DNA of 64,000 bases, from the NCBI GenBank assembly GCA_964512095.1, contig CAZEIH010000001.1:186001-250000 (forward strand), read 5' to 3'. Origin of the DNA: DTU013 sp964512095. Its GTDB lineage: Bacteria > Bacillota > Clostridia > Acetivibrionales > DTU013. Below are positions 27,396-36,281 of this stretch, piece by piece. The position numbers were made by a program, and so were the translations under genes. The notes below the pieces were generated by a model. The model searched no databases and was not told the origin of the DNA. It was given only the letters and a program-made list of their open reading frames with translations. How positions within the stretch are numbered: the first letter of the stretch is position 1; every line of letters begins with the position of its first letter.

Positions 27396-27424
27396 ATTTT
27401 AACATTGTTATTGTGTTTTGTGAA
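27396..27424 (-). promoter_or_regulatory. Candidate nifJ promoter
   Basis: On the minus strand TTCACA (27424-27419), a 17-base spacer and TAAAAT (27401-27396). Two mismatches in all from the sigma-A consensus. Confidence 0.55.
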
Positions 27425-27464
27425 GTGTTTCATTGTAGAATAAAATAAATTATAATGAGGTATT

Positions 27465-27740
27465 CTAAACTTTTCCGAAAACTAGCTTTAGAATGACAAG
27501 TAGTATAAACCCTGGTATACCTAGCGTTCCAACGATAAACGCTGTATAAATATTCAGTGCGATTTGAAAACCGAAGGGACTACCTAACCAATTGGCTAAT
27601 AAAATAGCAATCGCACCAAACAGCGAGTTTAGGGTGAGCTTTAAGACAACCTTAAGCGGAGTCAGAAACAGTCTGCCAAAGATAAACAACAGTATTATGC
27701 CTACTACATAAGCCAGAATCACTCCAATATCCAAAGGCAT
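27465..27740 (-). CDS. bofA: BofA-like pro-sigma-K processing inhibitor family protein
   Basis: 91-aa membrane protein with three hydrophobic segments and the family's C-terminal IYTAFIVGTLGIPGFILLVIL. In Bacillus, BofA holds the SpoIVFB protease inactive in the mother cell. Many clostridia have the gene without SpoIVFB, so its partner here is unknown. It follows yaaL (DUF2508), the same neighbour order as in Bacillus (recR-yaaL-bofA), although recR is not in this window. Confidence 0.88.
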   Translation of the reverse strand: MPLDIGVILAYVVGIILLFIFGRLFLTPLKVVLKLTLNSLFGAIAILLANWLGSPFGFQIALNIYTAFIVGTLGIPGFILLVILKLVFGKV

Positions 27741-27829
27741 ATCATCACACCAAATTTATATAATAATCGTACTATTGCCTCTATATGTATACTTTTTTAG
27801 TTGGACAAATATGACACCAGATTAAAGAG

Positions 27830-28129
27830 TCACAAATTCTGATTAAGACCCTTCTCCTTAGCCAGCTTTAAAAAATATGTATATCTAGCCTCGCATGCTT
27901 TAAGTCTGTATATTTGGTAATCAACCATCAAATCATCATCGGCGTAGTTAAAATCGTTTCCCGCTGATATCCAATCGTCTTTCGCCGCAATAGCTGCATC
28001 AATAATTTGCCGTAACTCAGCCGCAACTCCATTATGTAATTTTGTTCGGATAAGAAAAGATTTCTTTGCTTTCTTTGATTTAGTCCTAGAGCCAATACGA
28101 GACTTGTAAAATTTAATTTCAGCATCCAT
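27830..28129 (-). CDS. YaaL family (DUF2508) protein
   Basis: Small, charged, probably helical protein (99 aa) of unknown function. The segment ELRQIIDAAIAAKDDW followed by DLMVDYQIYRLKACEARY matches DUF2508/YaaL. It directly precedes bofA as in Bacillus. I chose ATG 28129, since GAGGG lies about nine bases upstream; the GTG at 28138 abuts that site. Confidence 0.78.
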   Translation of the reverse strand: MDAEIKFYKSRIGSRTKSKKAKKSFLIRTKLHNGVAAELRQIIDAAIAAKDDWISAGNDFNYADDDLMVDYQIYRLKACEARYTYFLKLAKEKGLNQNL

Positions 28130-28189
28130 TATTTGCACCCTCTAACAGCATATTCCTTGTGTACTGTAATTATAGGCACAAATTTGTAC

Positions 28190-28780
28190 TTATATACCCC
28201 CATGCTTCAAATATTGTAAAACAGCATTTGATGATATGTATCTGAACTTTCCCCAGTCCTGCCACTTTCCCTTGATAGAGTTCAAATCTATTACAGTATC
28301 CTCCAGTCCAACCAGGTCTACTTCCCTTATTTCGCTAATCTCATCATCACTGGCATCAACCAAAAGTCTACCACCCACCTCATCAAGTATAAAAATATAT
28401 GAGTAGAACATAACAAACTCATCCTTGTATTCAAACCTGATTCTCAAAACTCCCGGAAAGGATCTTATCTTCACCTCAAGACCAAGCTCTTCCCTCACTT
28501 CCCTATACACAGCACTAAGTATGTCCTCTCCATAGCCAATTCCGCCTGTAGGTATCCTGTAAATGTTTTCTGGATATTCGCTACAGGTGATAGTAATAAT
28601 TCCATTATCAGGTCTAATAACACAAAAAACAACCTCTCCCCTTCTATCCCTGTGTAATACACTTCTGATTCTATTATAATAGCTGGGAGTCGTGTAGCGT
28701 ACCGTCGTGTCTTTTATAACACCAACAGTACCAAGCTTTTTGCATATGCTATAAAACTCAGCATCATTAAACACATTCAT
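28190..28780 (-). CDS. NUDIX hydrolase
   Basis: Hydrolase of nucleoside diphosphate derivatives (196 aa). The Nudix box is GGIGYGEDILSAVYREVREE (about 76-95) followed by LGL, with the catalytic RE..EE residues intact. The substrate cannot be deduced. The N-terminal ~40 residues are not conserved in my recollection of the family. Confidence 0.9.
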   Translation of the reverse strand: MNVFNDAEFYSICKKLGTVGVIKDTTVRYTTPSYYNRIRSVLHRDRRGEVVFCVIRPDNGIITITCSEYPENIYRIPTGGIGYGEDILSAVYREVREELGLEVKIRSFPGVLRIRFEYKDEFVMFYSYIFILDEVGGRLLVDASDDEISEIREVDLVGLEDTVIDLNSIKGKWQDWGKFRYISSNAVLQYLKHGGI

Positions 28781-29020
28781 TTGGTATTATCCTTTCATAC
28801 TAATTTTACAGGGATGCCACTCAATTTCTTTGTTTACTTAATATTAATATATATCAGGCTCAATTTCTACTATTGTATTGATAATTTGAAGCTATGGTAA
28901 TGAAAACTTAATATAATTATTCATTTATATATTGTGTTTTGTTGAAACAATTGCGATAATAATATAGTCTAACATAAGTATATAGGCCACTAAAACTAAT
29001 TATTTCGGAGTGCTAAATAA

Positions 29021-30994
29021 ATGGAACCTGAAGTTCAGTCAAGTTTACCAAAAAGAAATAAGAAAAATATTATCATAATAGCATTGCTTGTTTTCACTGC
29101 TGTAATGCTTATATCAGCCTCCGTGTTGTCTTATATAGTGCTGCAAAGCACCACAGTGTATAGAGGAGTGTATGTCGGAGGGCTTGATATTTCAGGTATG
29201 GGCAGACATGACATGCTCCAATTCTTGGAGGAAAAATACACAATTCCTGCATCAGAACTCAAAATTACTCTTAAAACATCACTAGCTGAGCTGACAACAA
29301 CATATCCTGAGTTAGGAGTGGATTACGATATTAATGCGGCTGCTGAAGCCGCTTATTCTGTTGGGCGTATAGGGAATGTGTTCACGAGATTGTACGACAT
29401 AACCAGTGCCCTTATTAGCGGAACTGTAATAAATATGCCTCAAAGCTACGATGAGAAAAAAATTGATACTTATGTAAATACGTTTTGTAAAGAAGCGTTC
29501 CAAGAGGTCAAGGAAGGTGCTCTACTGATTACTAATGAACGCGTTGTGATTAGATCTGGCAGACATGGAGAAAGTGTCAGCAAAGAGAATGCCAAAGCCC
29601 TCATAATAAGTATGTTAAAAAGTAACCAAGGTGGTGTAGCTAGTCCAGAGGTTGTTGTGACAAACCCGACGCCCTTCGATGTAGATGAAACATACACCCA
29701 GCTAATAAGCGAGCCGGCAAATGCTACCTTTAAGATGGAGGATGAAACCCTAAAGGTAGTACCGCACGTAGTTGGAAGGAAGATTGACAAAGCTATACTA
29801 AAGCAAATAATTGAAGAACAAAGTATAACAGAGGACACAGACCGTATCCTTCCAGTGACTCTTACAAAACCAGAATTCACCACTAATAGCGCTGTTTCAA
29901 TGCTATTTAATGATGAGCTTGCCAATGTATACACTGAGTTTAAAACCGTAACCAAAAATGATAAAAACAGAGCGCACAATATCGAGCTGTCAGTACGTAA
30001 ATATGACGGTACCATATTGCTTCCGGGAGAGGAGTTTTCCTTTAATGATATCGTTGGTTCCAGAAATGCAAGTACAGGGTATAAGGACGCCCATATCTAT
30101 ATAAACGGCCGTGTCCAGGACGGCATAGGTGGTGGCATTTGCCAATCTGTGAGCACTCTTTATCTTGCCGTACTCCAAGCTGATCTTGTAGTAAACGAAA
30201 GGAAAAGTCATTCCTTTATCGTTACCTACGTACCTTTAGGGCAGGATGCCACTGCTTATTACGGTGGTACAGATTTCCGCTTTGTTAACTCTACCCAATG
30301 GCCTTTGAAAATCGAATCATGGCTTGATAAAAACAAGGTACATGTTGTTTTTAGAGGTACAAATACTGAACCGGAAAAATCAGTCCACATCAACAGCAAG
30401 GTGTTGAGCCGAACTCCCCATGCTATAAAATATGTTGACGATCCAACGCTTCCGGTAGGTACAACAAGAAAATACCAGTATGGTACCGATGGATATGTTG
30501 TAGATACATTTAAGACAGTAAAGTTGGGAGATGAAGTTCTTTCACAAACAAAACTACATACCAGCCGCTACAGACCCTGCACAGAGGAAATACTTGTAGG
30601 GATAAAGAATCCCGACGGAACAACCACTCCGGGTCTTGCTGAAGAGCTAAGAAAGAAAAATTCACAAACCCCGGTGCCAACTACTCCAACTACTCCAACT
30701 ACTCCAACTACTCCAACTACACCTACTACACCGACTGCACCAACAGAACCGACTGCACCGACAGAGCCGACTGCACCGACAGAACCGACTGCACCGACAG
30801 AACCGACTGCACCGACAGAACCGACTGCACCGACAGAGCCGACTGCACCGGCAGAACCGACTGCACCGACAGAACCGACTGCACCGACAGAACCTCAATC
30901 ACCACAGGATCCCGTGACGCCTGAAACGCCGGCTAACCCAGACGTGCCCGCTTCTCCAGATTTACCAGTCTCACCAGACGAACCTGAAGCTTAG
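29021..30994 (+). CDS. VanW family exported protein with Pro/Thr-rich tail
   Basis: Surface protein of 657 aa: an N-terminal membrane anchor (about 18-40), a PG_binding_4-type domain (about 85-200), a second related segment (about 225-295), then a VanW domain (about 315-440) with LPGEEFSFNDIVG and GIGGGICQSVSTLYLA. A G5-like region (about 455-525) follows. The C-terminal ~110 residues are TPT and APTEPT repeats and other Pro-rich sequence, probably a wall-spanning linker. No LPXTG is present. Similar clostridial proteins flank wall genes, but biochemical function is unknown. Confidence 0.88.
   Translation: MEPEVQSSLPKRNKKNIIIIALLVFTAVMLISASVLSYIVLQSTTVYRGVYVGGLDISGMGRHDMLQFLEEKYTIPASELKITLKTSLAELTTTYPELGVDYDINAAAEAAYSVGRIGNVFTRLYDITSALISGTVINMPQSYDEKKIDTYVNTFCKEAFQEVKEGALLITNERVVIRSGRHGESVSKENAKALIISMLKSNQGGVASPEVVVTNPTPFDVDETYTQLISEPANATFKMEDETLKVVPHVVGRKIDKAILKQIIEEQSITEDTDRILPVTLTKPEFTTNSAVSMLFNDELANVYTEFKTVTKNDKNRAHNIELSVRKYDGTILLPGEEFSFNDIVGSRNASTGYKDAHIYINGRVQDGIGGGICQSVSTLYLAVLQADLVVNERKSHSFIVTYVPLGQDATAYYGGTDFRFVNSTQWPLKIESWLDKNKVHVVFRGTNTEPEKSVHINSKVLSRTPHAIKYVDDPTLPVGTTRKYQYGTDGYVVDTFKTVKLGDEVLSQTKLHTSRYRPCTEEILVGIKNPDGTTTPGLAEELRKKNSQTPVPTTPTTPTTPTTPTTPTTPTAPTEPTAPTEPTAPTEPTAPTEPTAPTEPTAPTEPTAPAEPTAPTEPTAPTEPQSPQDPVTPETPANPDVPASPDLPVSPDEPEA
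30678..30897 (+). repeat. In-frame tandem repeats encoding TPT and APTEPT
   Basis: Nine-base units (ACTCCAACT type) run to about 30730, then 18-base units encoding APTEPT with few substitutions run to about 30893. High identity between units suggests recent slippage and likely length variation between strains. Confidence 0.9.
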
Positions 30995-31085
30995 AAAGCA
31001 TCACCTCCATAAGCTAATACGCAAACTCGGGATACCTCCACAGAAACGAACTAACGCCGAAAAGCAAACAATATGGTATATGTTT

Positions 31086-31116
31086 AAGGGACGTATGGAA
31101 ATCACAAACGTCCTTT
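31086..31116 (+). terminator. Possible terminator after vanW gene
   Basis: AAGGGACGT pairs with ACGTCCTTT around a 13-base loop, followed by a weak T-rich run (ACTTTATAC). About 90 bases past the stop. Confidence 0.5.
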
Positions 31117-31203
31117 ACTTTATACATTGTTTTTTTTAGTCCATACTATAAAATGAAAGCTGTAAAGCATCTATTTTACTAAGATAAAGGTGGTGTAGGA
31201 CTA

Positions 31204-32061
31204 ATGAGCAGATTTATACTTTCGGCATTTGGCGATGAAATTTCTCCGGACCTGGCTGTACAAATGGATGTCCTGGAGCTAAATAACATTAAGCATATAG
31301 AAATGCGCGGAGTCAACGGTAAAAACATCATACAATATTCCGAAGCTGAAACCAAGGAAATCAAGAAGCAACTAGATAACAGAGGCTTTCGGATATCTGC
31401 AATAGGCTCTCCCTTTGGAAAAATTAACATAGAGGATGACTTTAAACCTCATCTGGACCAATTCAGGCATACACTTGAGCTGGCCAAAATACTTGATACT
31501 GAGTATATCAGACTATTCAGCTTTTATCCTCCTGAAGGCGGAAATCCATCCGACTACAGGGAACAAGTTATGGACAGGTTCATTCAGTTTATTAGAGCCG
31601 CCGAAGAAAATAGCATCACACTTCTTCATGAAAACGAAAAAGGTATCTATGGAGATACTGCCGAAAGATGCCTAGACCTGCTGGAAACCATGAACTCCCG
31701 TTATGCAGCGGCAATTTTTGACCCGGCAAACTTTGTTCAATGCGATGTGAAAACCTACCCTGATGCCTATGAATTATTGAGGAACCATATCAAATACATA
31801 CATATCAAGGACGCTGTTTATTCCGACCACCATGTAGTACCTGCAGGCTATGGGGACGGAAAGGTAAGAGAGATACTGAAAGCATTATATGACAGCGATT
31901 ACGAAGGTTTCCTGTCCATAGAGCCACACCTTTGGGATTTCATTGGCTATTCCGATTTGGAGCCCCGTTCTCCGGTAAATAAAATGGCAGACGGCGGGCC
32001 AAAGCAGTTTGCAATGGCAGCTGAAGCATTGAAAAAAATAATCTCAGAAATTGAACGCTAA
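31204..32061 (+). CDS. Sugar phosphate isomerase/epimerase (TIM barrel)
   Basis: Xylose-isomerase-like/AP-endonuclease-2 fold protein, 285 aa. Metal-site motifs include LLHENEKGIYGD (Glu), IFDPANF (Asp), YIHIKDA (His and Asp) and LSIEPHL (Glu). Probably acts on a sugar or inositol derivative with the oxidoreductase encoded 46 bases downstream. AAGGTGG precedes the ATG. Such isomerase-dehydrogenase pairs are common in clostridial sugar catabolism; the substrate is not evident and no transporter is adjacent. Confidence 0.87.
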   Translation: MSRFILSAFGDEISPDLAVQMDVLELNNIKHIEMRGVNGKNIIQYSEAETKEIKKQLDNRGFRISAIGSPFGKINIEDDFKPHLDQFRHTLELAKILDTEYIRLFSFYPPEGGNPSDYREQVMDRFIQFIRAAEENSITLLHENEKGIYGDTAERCLDLLETMNSRYAAAIFDPANFVQCDVKTYPDAYELLRNHIKYIHIKDAVYSDHHVVPAGYGDGKVREILKALYDSDYEGFLSIEPHLWDFIGYSDLEPRSPVNKMADGGPKQFAMAAEALKKIISEIER

Positions 32062-32107
32062 AACAGATTGTTCAAGCATCAAATCAATGTTGAAAGGGGT
32101 AATAGCA

Positions 32108-33268
32108 ATGGATAAGGTCCGTATCGGTATCGTCGGAATCGGAAATATGGGCAGAGCTCATGCCAGGTATCTTCTAGATAAAAAGGTGGCAAACGCAGAA
32201 CTGACAGCAATCTGTGATAGTGACCCAGAAAAGCTCCACTGGGCCACGCAGGCCTTTGGTGATACTATACGCTGTTATCAGAAATATGACGAAATGATTT
32301 CCTCAGGTGTAATTGACGGTGTACTTATTGTAGCTCCTCATTACGACCATTCTCCTTTAGCAATAAAAGCCTTCAAAAAAGGTCTACATGTGCTGACTGA
32401 AAAACCCGCAGGGGTATATACAAAACAGGTGCGTGAAATGAACGATGCCGCTGAAAAGTGCGGGAAGATATTCGGTATCATGTACAACCAAAGGACAAAC
32501 CCCGTATATCAGAAGCTCCGCGACCTGATAAAATCAGGAGAGCTGGGTGATCTAAAGCGAACAAACTGGATCCTTACAAATTGGTATCGCCCTCAGAGCT
32601 ATTATGATTCAGGCGGATGGCGCGCAACTTGGGAGGGAGAAGGAGGTGGTGTCCTTATAAACCAGGTTCCCCACCAGCTTGATCTATGGCAATGGATATG
32701 CGGTATGCCAGTTAAAGTGCGTTCCTTCTGCCAATTTGGTAAATACCACAATATAGAAGTTGAGGATGATGTAACGGCATATGTGGAGTATGAAAATGGA
32801 GCAACCGGCGTCTTTGTCACAAGCACAGGAGATGCACCTGGCACCAATCGCCTTGAGGTGACCGGCACTATGGGAAAGGCAGTTATCGAAAACGATACAC
32901 TTACCTTCTGGAGGAATCGTATGTCCGAAAGGGTCTTCAATGAAGATTTCAAGGGTGGCTTTGGTTTCCCCGAATGCTGGAAATGCGAGATACCTGTCAG
33001 TGGAGACAATCGCCAGCATGAAGGTATTACTGAAAACTGGGTTAATGCTATTTTAAAGGGCAGCTCTCTATTGGCTCCAGGCACAGAAGGCATCAATGGA
33101 TTAATCATTTCAAATGCTATCCATTTGTCGACCTGGATAGATGACTGGGTTCATATACCTTTTGATGAAGAACTCTTTTTGGAAAAGCTGATGGAAAAAA
33201 TTAAGACATCCACTTTCAAAAAGCTAAAAAACAAGGCAGTAACATTTAGTGTTGACGGTACTCACTAA
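32108..33268 (+). CDS. Gfo/Idh/MocA family oxidoreductase
   Basis: NAD(P)-dependent sugar or cyclitol dehydrogenase (386 aa). The Rossmann start is VRIGIVGIGNMGRAHARY. The EKPAG motif (about residue 99) has the catalytic Lys, and a C-terminal beta-sheet domain includes GGVLINQVPHQLDLWQW with the His/Asp pair of the active site. Start ATG 32108 follows AAAGGGG eight bases upstream; an in-frame start at 32051 would overlap the previous gene and has no site. Likely co-transcribed with the isomerase. Confidence 0.9.
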   Translation: MDKVRIGIVGIGNMGRAHARYLLDKKVANAELTAICDSDPEKLHWATQAFGDTIRCYQKYDEMISSGVIDGVLIVAPHYDHSPLAIKAFKKGLHVLTEKPAGVYTKQVREMNDAAEKCGKIFGIMYNQRTNPVYQKLRDLIKSGELGDLKRTNWILTNWYRPQSYYDSGGWRATWEGEGGGVLINQVPHQLDLWQWICGMPVKVRSFCQFGKYHNIEVEDDVTAYVEYENGATGVFVTSTGDAPGTNRLEVTGTMGKAVIENDTLTFWRNRMSERVFNEDFKGGFGFPECWKCEIPVSGDNRQHEGITENWVNAILKGSSLLAPGTEGINGLIISNAIHLSTWIDDWVHIPFDEELFLEKLMEKIKTSTFKKLKNKAVTFSVDGTH

Positions 33269-33335
33269 TACATGGTGTGCTCACTACCTTAATGCTAGAT
33301 ACTCACTAATTCATAGGGCGATGCTTACTAATTTA

Positions 33336-33372
33336 AAGCTAGAGGTATGGGATTTCCCCATACCTCTAGCTT
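33336..33372. terminator. Bidirectional hairpin between convergent genes
   Basis: Fifteen- to sixteen-base arms (AAGCTAGAGGTATGGG and its complement) around a 4- to 5-base loop, between the converging dehydrogenase and YflT-like genes. T-rich flank only on the minus side (TTTAAATT). Confidence 0.75.
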
Positions 33373-33400
33373 ATCTATGTCTTCAGAAAACGCCGACCTA
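33371..33400 (-). repeat. Intergenic modular repeat, copy F (3' fragment)
   Basis: On the minus strand TAGGTCGGCG..TTCTGAAGACATA matches the tail of the repeat family, closest to copy A. Its first three bases are the TAG stop codon of the YflT-like gene. Confidence 0.65.
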
Positions 33401-34045
33401 ATACACTTCTACATTCCCGGCTCCACTATTTCTTAATATGCTAGTGACCCTGTCAACCTTGTCATCATCCGTCTTCATACTGAACAATACCTTCCCTTGC
33501 CTTATTCCACTCTCATACTGTCTGCTCTCACTTTCGGGTATACCCAAATCTATTAGCCCACCAACTATTCCACCTGTTACTGCCCCTGAAAGTAGACCGG
33601 TTATAGGTCCTGCCGCTGCAATGATTCCGAGTCCAGGTATAATCATGCTACCTGCGCCTATCAGCAGACCTGCTATACCACCAAGCAAACCGCCGGATAT
33701 TACACCGTCAGAAATATTGTCATTCCCTCCTAAACGTCTGCCCATTTCATTATTAGCTTCAGAATTAGTAACTATCGATGCATTGGGACCAGTTCGTCCA
33801 CCAGAGGCATTTCCACTAATACGGTCACCCATCACAGCTATTGTGTTGTCAACATTACCCTCCTCATTACCTCCGCCATATCCGGTATCTCCGCCCATCG
33901 AGGCTTTATCATACGGATCACCCGTGTCCGCACTTTTAGCGACAATAGATATGTCGCTGGTGCGTAAGCCTTGATCCTTTATTTGACGAGCTGCAAGCTC
34001 AGCATGGTCCTGAGTATCAAAAAGTCCTACTACTGTCTTTGACAT
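33398..34045 (-). CDS. YflT-like general stress protein (glycine-rich)
   Basis: 215-aa protein. The N-terminal ~35 residues (KTVVGLFDTQDHAELAARQI) resemble the heat-induced YflT domain. A flexible Gly/Asn region (about 45-110) and a long Gly/Ala/Ile hydrophobic stretch (about 115-170) follow, possibly two membrane-inserting helices as in glycine-zipper proteins. The C-terminal ~45 residues return to an alpha/beta pattern. Start ATG 34045 follows AAAGGAGGA. The stop codon lies in a repeat fragment, so the C-terminus could have been altered. Function unknown. Confidence 0.75.
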   Translation of the reverse strand: MSKTVVGLFDTQDHAELAARQIKDQGLRTSDISIVAKSADTGDPYDKASMGGDTGYGGGNEEGNVDNTIAVMGDRISGNASGGRTGPNASIVTNSEANNEMGRRLGGNDNISDGVISGGLLGGIAGLLIGAGSMIIPGLGIIAAAGPITGLLSGAVTGGIVGGLIDLGIPESESRQYESGIRQGKVLFSMKTDDDKVDRVTSILRNSGAGNVEVY

Positions 34046-34102
34046 TTTGTATCCTCCTTTTTTACCGTATTTAAAAAATATCATAGTTAGCATAACAAAT
34101 TT

Positions 34103-34120
34103 ACAGAATAATTATTCTGT
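34103..34120. promoter_or_regulatory. 18-base perfect palindrome upstream of YflT-like gene
   Basis: ACAGAATAATTATTCTGT is its own reverse complement and lies 58 bases before the gene's ATG. A candidate operator; regulator unknown. Confidence 0.4.
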
Positions 34121-34159
34121 CATGGATAGGTTGTTACTTCAGTATTAAACTGAAAATAC

Positions 34160-34229
34160 AAAACGCGACATTTTGACAATAACAAGTAAGAATTACAAAT
34201 ACTATTTGCTAGTGTCAAATATCGCTTTT
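34160..34229. repeat. Imperfect 70-bp inverted repeat
   Basis: The outer arms AAAACGCGAC..TTTTGACA and TGTCAAAT..CGCTTTT pair with mismatches, and the inner arms also pair in part. It lies between the DUF4173 gene and the YflT-like gene. It may be a terminator-like or small mobile-element remnant. Confidence 0.45.
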
Positions 34230-34278
34230 GTTGTAATTATGCTCTGGTTAACTTTCTTTTATGTGTATACCCAGTTTA

Positions 34279-35988
34279 TTATTCAATGCTATACTGAAGT
34301 ATTTCCTTCCCGGCAAAATAGTCATCCAGATTAAAGGACTGCCAATCTGTTTTTTCAGATAGCATCTCTTTCCTCTGTTTCAGTATCTGGTGTGCCTCGG
34401 ACGCAACCTCCGGATTCTTGTCCTTCGTAAGCTCATTGAGTTCTTTGAGCTCTTTTACAGCAGCGTTAGAAAGGTGATTGAAGTAGCTTACGTCTATATT
34501 ACCAGTCTCATAGTAGCGCTGTATATTTTTCTGTGCAATCATTACATCTACATTGATGTAATTAATTACAACAAAAGCGATTACAGCTGCAATAATATAA
34601 GGTTTGACCAGAGGAAGTCTGTCGTTCCACACCCTTGCCATTGTAATGACAAATAAAACAAACAGGAATATCATAAATGCCTGAGTCATGATACGAAGGA
34701 AGGTAAAGCCATATGCTTGCTCATAAAGTGACATCCTGTAATATGCAGAAAACAGCATAACAAAGGTACAGCAGACCATTACAGAGTTAAGGACCTTAAA
34801 TACTCTCTCCAGACCAAGACTACCCTTTCTAATTTGGGTAAGAGTCAGCGCTAGTAATCCTATATTCAGAAGTGATACTAATACTAGTTCTGAAAAACCA
34901 TTTCTAGCATATTCAGAGTAGGTGAAGCCATCAGGTAGCCCATATCTGCCAAATAGGTAGGTAAACTGAATAACAACAAAAAATATATAAAGAAAATCGA
35001 TTGCCGCCGTAATAGTTACTAATATAACCGGGTCCCAACTGCCTTTTTCCTCCTGTACTTTTGGAGGGACCGCCCCTTTATTGCCGCTGGAAAGCTTTTC
35101 ACAATGGGCTAGGCTCCACATATAGCTGAAAGAAGTAAAGAATACAAACAATGCCAAAATCAACTTTGGTAACAGCCCGTTAAGGTCCAGGCTTTCAAAA
35201 AAGTTTGGAATACCTTCAACAATCTTGCCAAATACCATATCTGCTGAGGACAAAAGTAATAAAAGAATTAAAAGTATAGGCACCGATATAACAAGTCCAA
35301 CAATTACTCTTGATCCCACTGATTTTTTCCCATCCCCGCCTATCTTGCTACGGACAATAGATGAAAGTACCCCAAAGGGCTTGGATATGTGCATCAGGCA
35401 CCTGACAAAGGCACTATAGAGCAGATCTATTAGTATGCCTGGACTGAACCACTTATAGCTATTAGCTCCCGTTACCAGTATCGTTTGCAACAATATAAGC
35501 CAAGGTAACATAAGGACATTCAGCACCGACAGTATTTCATTTGAAAATATAAAGAACGTCAACGAAAGCATGAAAACCGGACTACACAGTAACCATCCAA
35601 ACATAGCCTTTCTATTTAGTACAGGTCCAGTATATGCAAAAAGCAATGCGTAAAAGACTATAAGGAACAATGGTACAGAAATTCCGGGACTCTTGTCATA
35701 GAAAAACCATACAAATATAAGACCTAACAAAAACGCTCCGGCAAGCAACAGCTTATCTGCAGTCTTGTACACAGGTGGAGCAGACTTTCTAAGTGCCTGC
35801 TGTTGCATGTATAGCTGCCTTGATTCCCGTGCCCAGGGATTTGGGTACCGTTCTAATTCATGGGCCTCGAATTCCCGTTGTCCTGCTGCCTGGAACTCAC
35901 TCTCCTGTAATCCTCCTGCTGAATGGTCTCCCTGTAAGGGCTTACCCTGCTGCTTGATTTCCTCTCCAGTTTTGTTTTCTTCATTCAT
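34279..35988 (-). CDS. DUF4173/DUF4153 polytopic membrane protein
   Basis: Membrane protein of 569 aa with a hydrophilic N-terminal ~80 residues, about a dozen hydrophobic helices, and a charged C-terminal ~90 residues containing YFNHLSNAAVKEL, typical of DUF4173/DUF4153 proteins. Function unknown. It is the last gene of a run with a Cro-type regulator and a DUF2975 protein, a combination that recurs in Firmicutes and is probably self-regulated by the small HTH protein. Confidence 0.82.
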   Translation of the reverse strand: MNEENKTGEEIKQQGKPLQGDHSAGGLQESEFQAAGQREFEAHELERYPNPWARESRQLYMQQQALRKSAPPVYKTADKLLLAGAFLLGLIFVWFFYDKSPGISVPLFLIVFYALLFAYTGPVLNRKAMFGWLLCSPVFMLSLTFFIFSNEILSVLNVLMLPWLILLQTILVTGANSYKWFSPGILIDLLYSAFVRCLMHISKPFGVLSSIVRSKIGGDGKKSVGSRVIVGLVISVPILLILLLLLSSADMVFGKIVEGIPNFFESLDLNGLLPKLILALFVFFTSFSYMWSLAHCEKLSSGNKGAVPPKVQEEKGSWDPVILVTITAAIDFLYIFFVVIQFTYLFGRYGLPDGFTYSEYARNGFSELVLVSLLNIGLLALTLTQIRKGSLGLERVFKVLNSVMVCCTFVMLFSAYYRMSLYEQAYGFTFLRIMTQAFMIFLFVLFVITMARVWNDRLPLVKPYIIAAVIAFVVINYINVDVMIAQKNIQRYYETGNIDVSYFNHLSNAAVKELKELNELTKDKNPEVASEAHQILKQRKEMLSEKTDWQSFNLDDYFAGKEILQYSIE

Positions 35989-36014
35989 AAATTACCCTCC
36001 CACCAGTAAAGCAA

Positions 36015-36230
36015 TCAACTTTTATCATCAAACTCATATTCCAATATATCACCCGGCTGACAGTCCAGGGCCCTGCACAAGGCTTCAAGGGTAGAAAATC
36101 TTATAGCTCTAGCTTTATTGTTTTTTAGTATGGACAAATTAGCCAATGTTATATCTACCTTGGAGGCTAGTTCTGTCAAGTTGATTCTGCGCTTGGCCAT
36201 CATCACATCTAAATTTACTCTAATACCCAT
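36015..36230 (-). CDS. Small Cro/XRE-type transcriptional regulator
   Basis: 71-aa helix-turn-helix protein of the YozG type: MMAKRRINLTELASKVDIT, then NLSILKNNKARAIRFSTLEA and LCRALDCQPGDILEYE. Consists of the DNA-binding domain only. Lies between DUF2975 and DUF4173 genes on the same strand, probably controlling that operon. Confidence 0.88.
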   Translation of the reverse strand: MGIRVNLDVMMAKRRINLTELASKVDITLANLSILKNNKARAIRFSTLEALCRALDCQPGDILEYEFDDKS

Positions 36231-36281
36231 CTATCCTCCTGCTCTACCTCTACAGTACAATCCATACTGCACTGCCTTTAT

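Larger units (their letters stand above)
27160..27464. other. nifJ regulatory region
   Basis: A 305-base gap between nifJ and bofA. It holds the nifJ promoter (27396-27424) and a 12-base palindrome between promoter and gene. The leader from promoter to ATG is about 235 bases long, but I see no riboswitch fold or coding region in it. Confidence 0.6.

Noticed and set aside
27418..27435. Rex-like site (TTGTGAA..TTCATTG) over the nifJ -35 element
   Set aside because: Three mismatches in one half-site; too weak to claim redox control by Rex without a genome-wide model.
30678..30897. Possible CRISPR-like array
   Set aside because: Units are contiguous, in frame, without unique spacers, and encode a Pro/Thr linker; no cas genes nearby.
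30662..30898. Antisense frame coding Cys/Arg-rich repeats
   Set aside because: It is the mirror of the APTEPT-coding tandem repeat in the VanW gene; no start signal of its own.
32602..33108. Long antisense frame inside the Gfo/Idh dehydrogenase gene
   Set aside because: Shadow of the real gene; composition is what antisense of a normal gene gives, and no binding site is seen.
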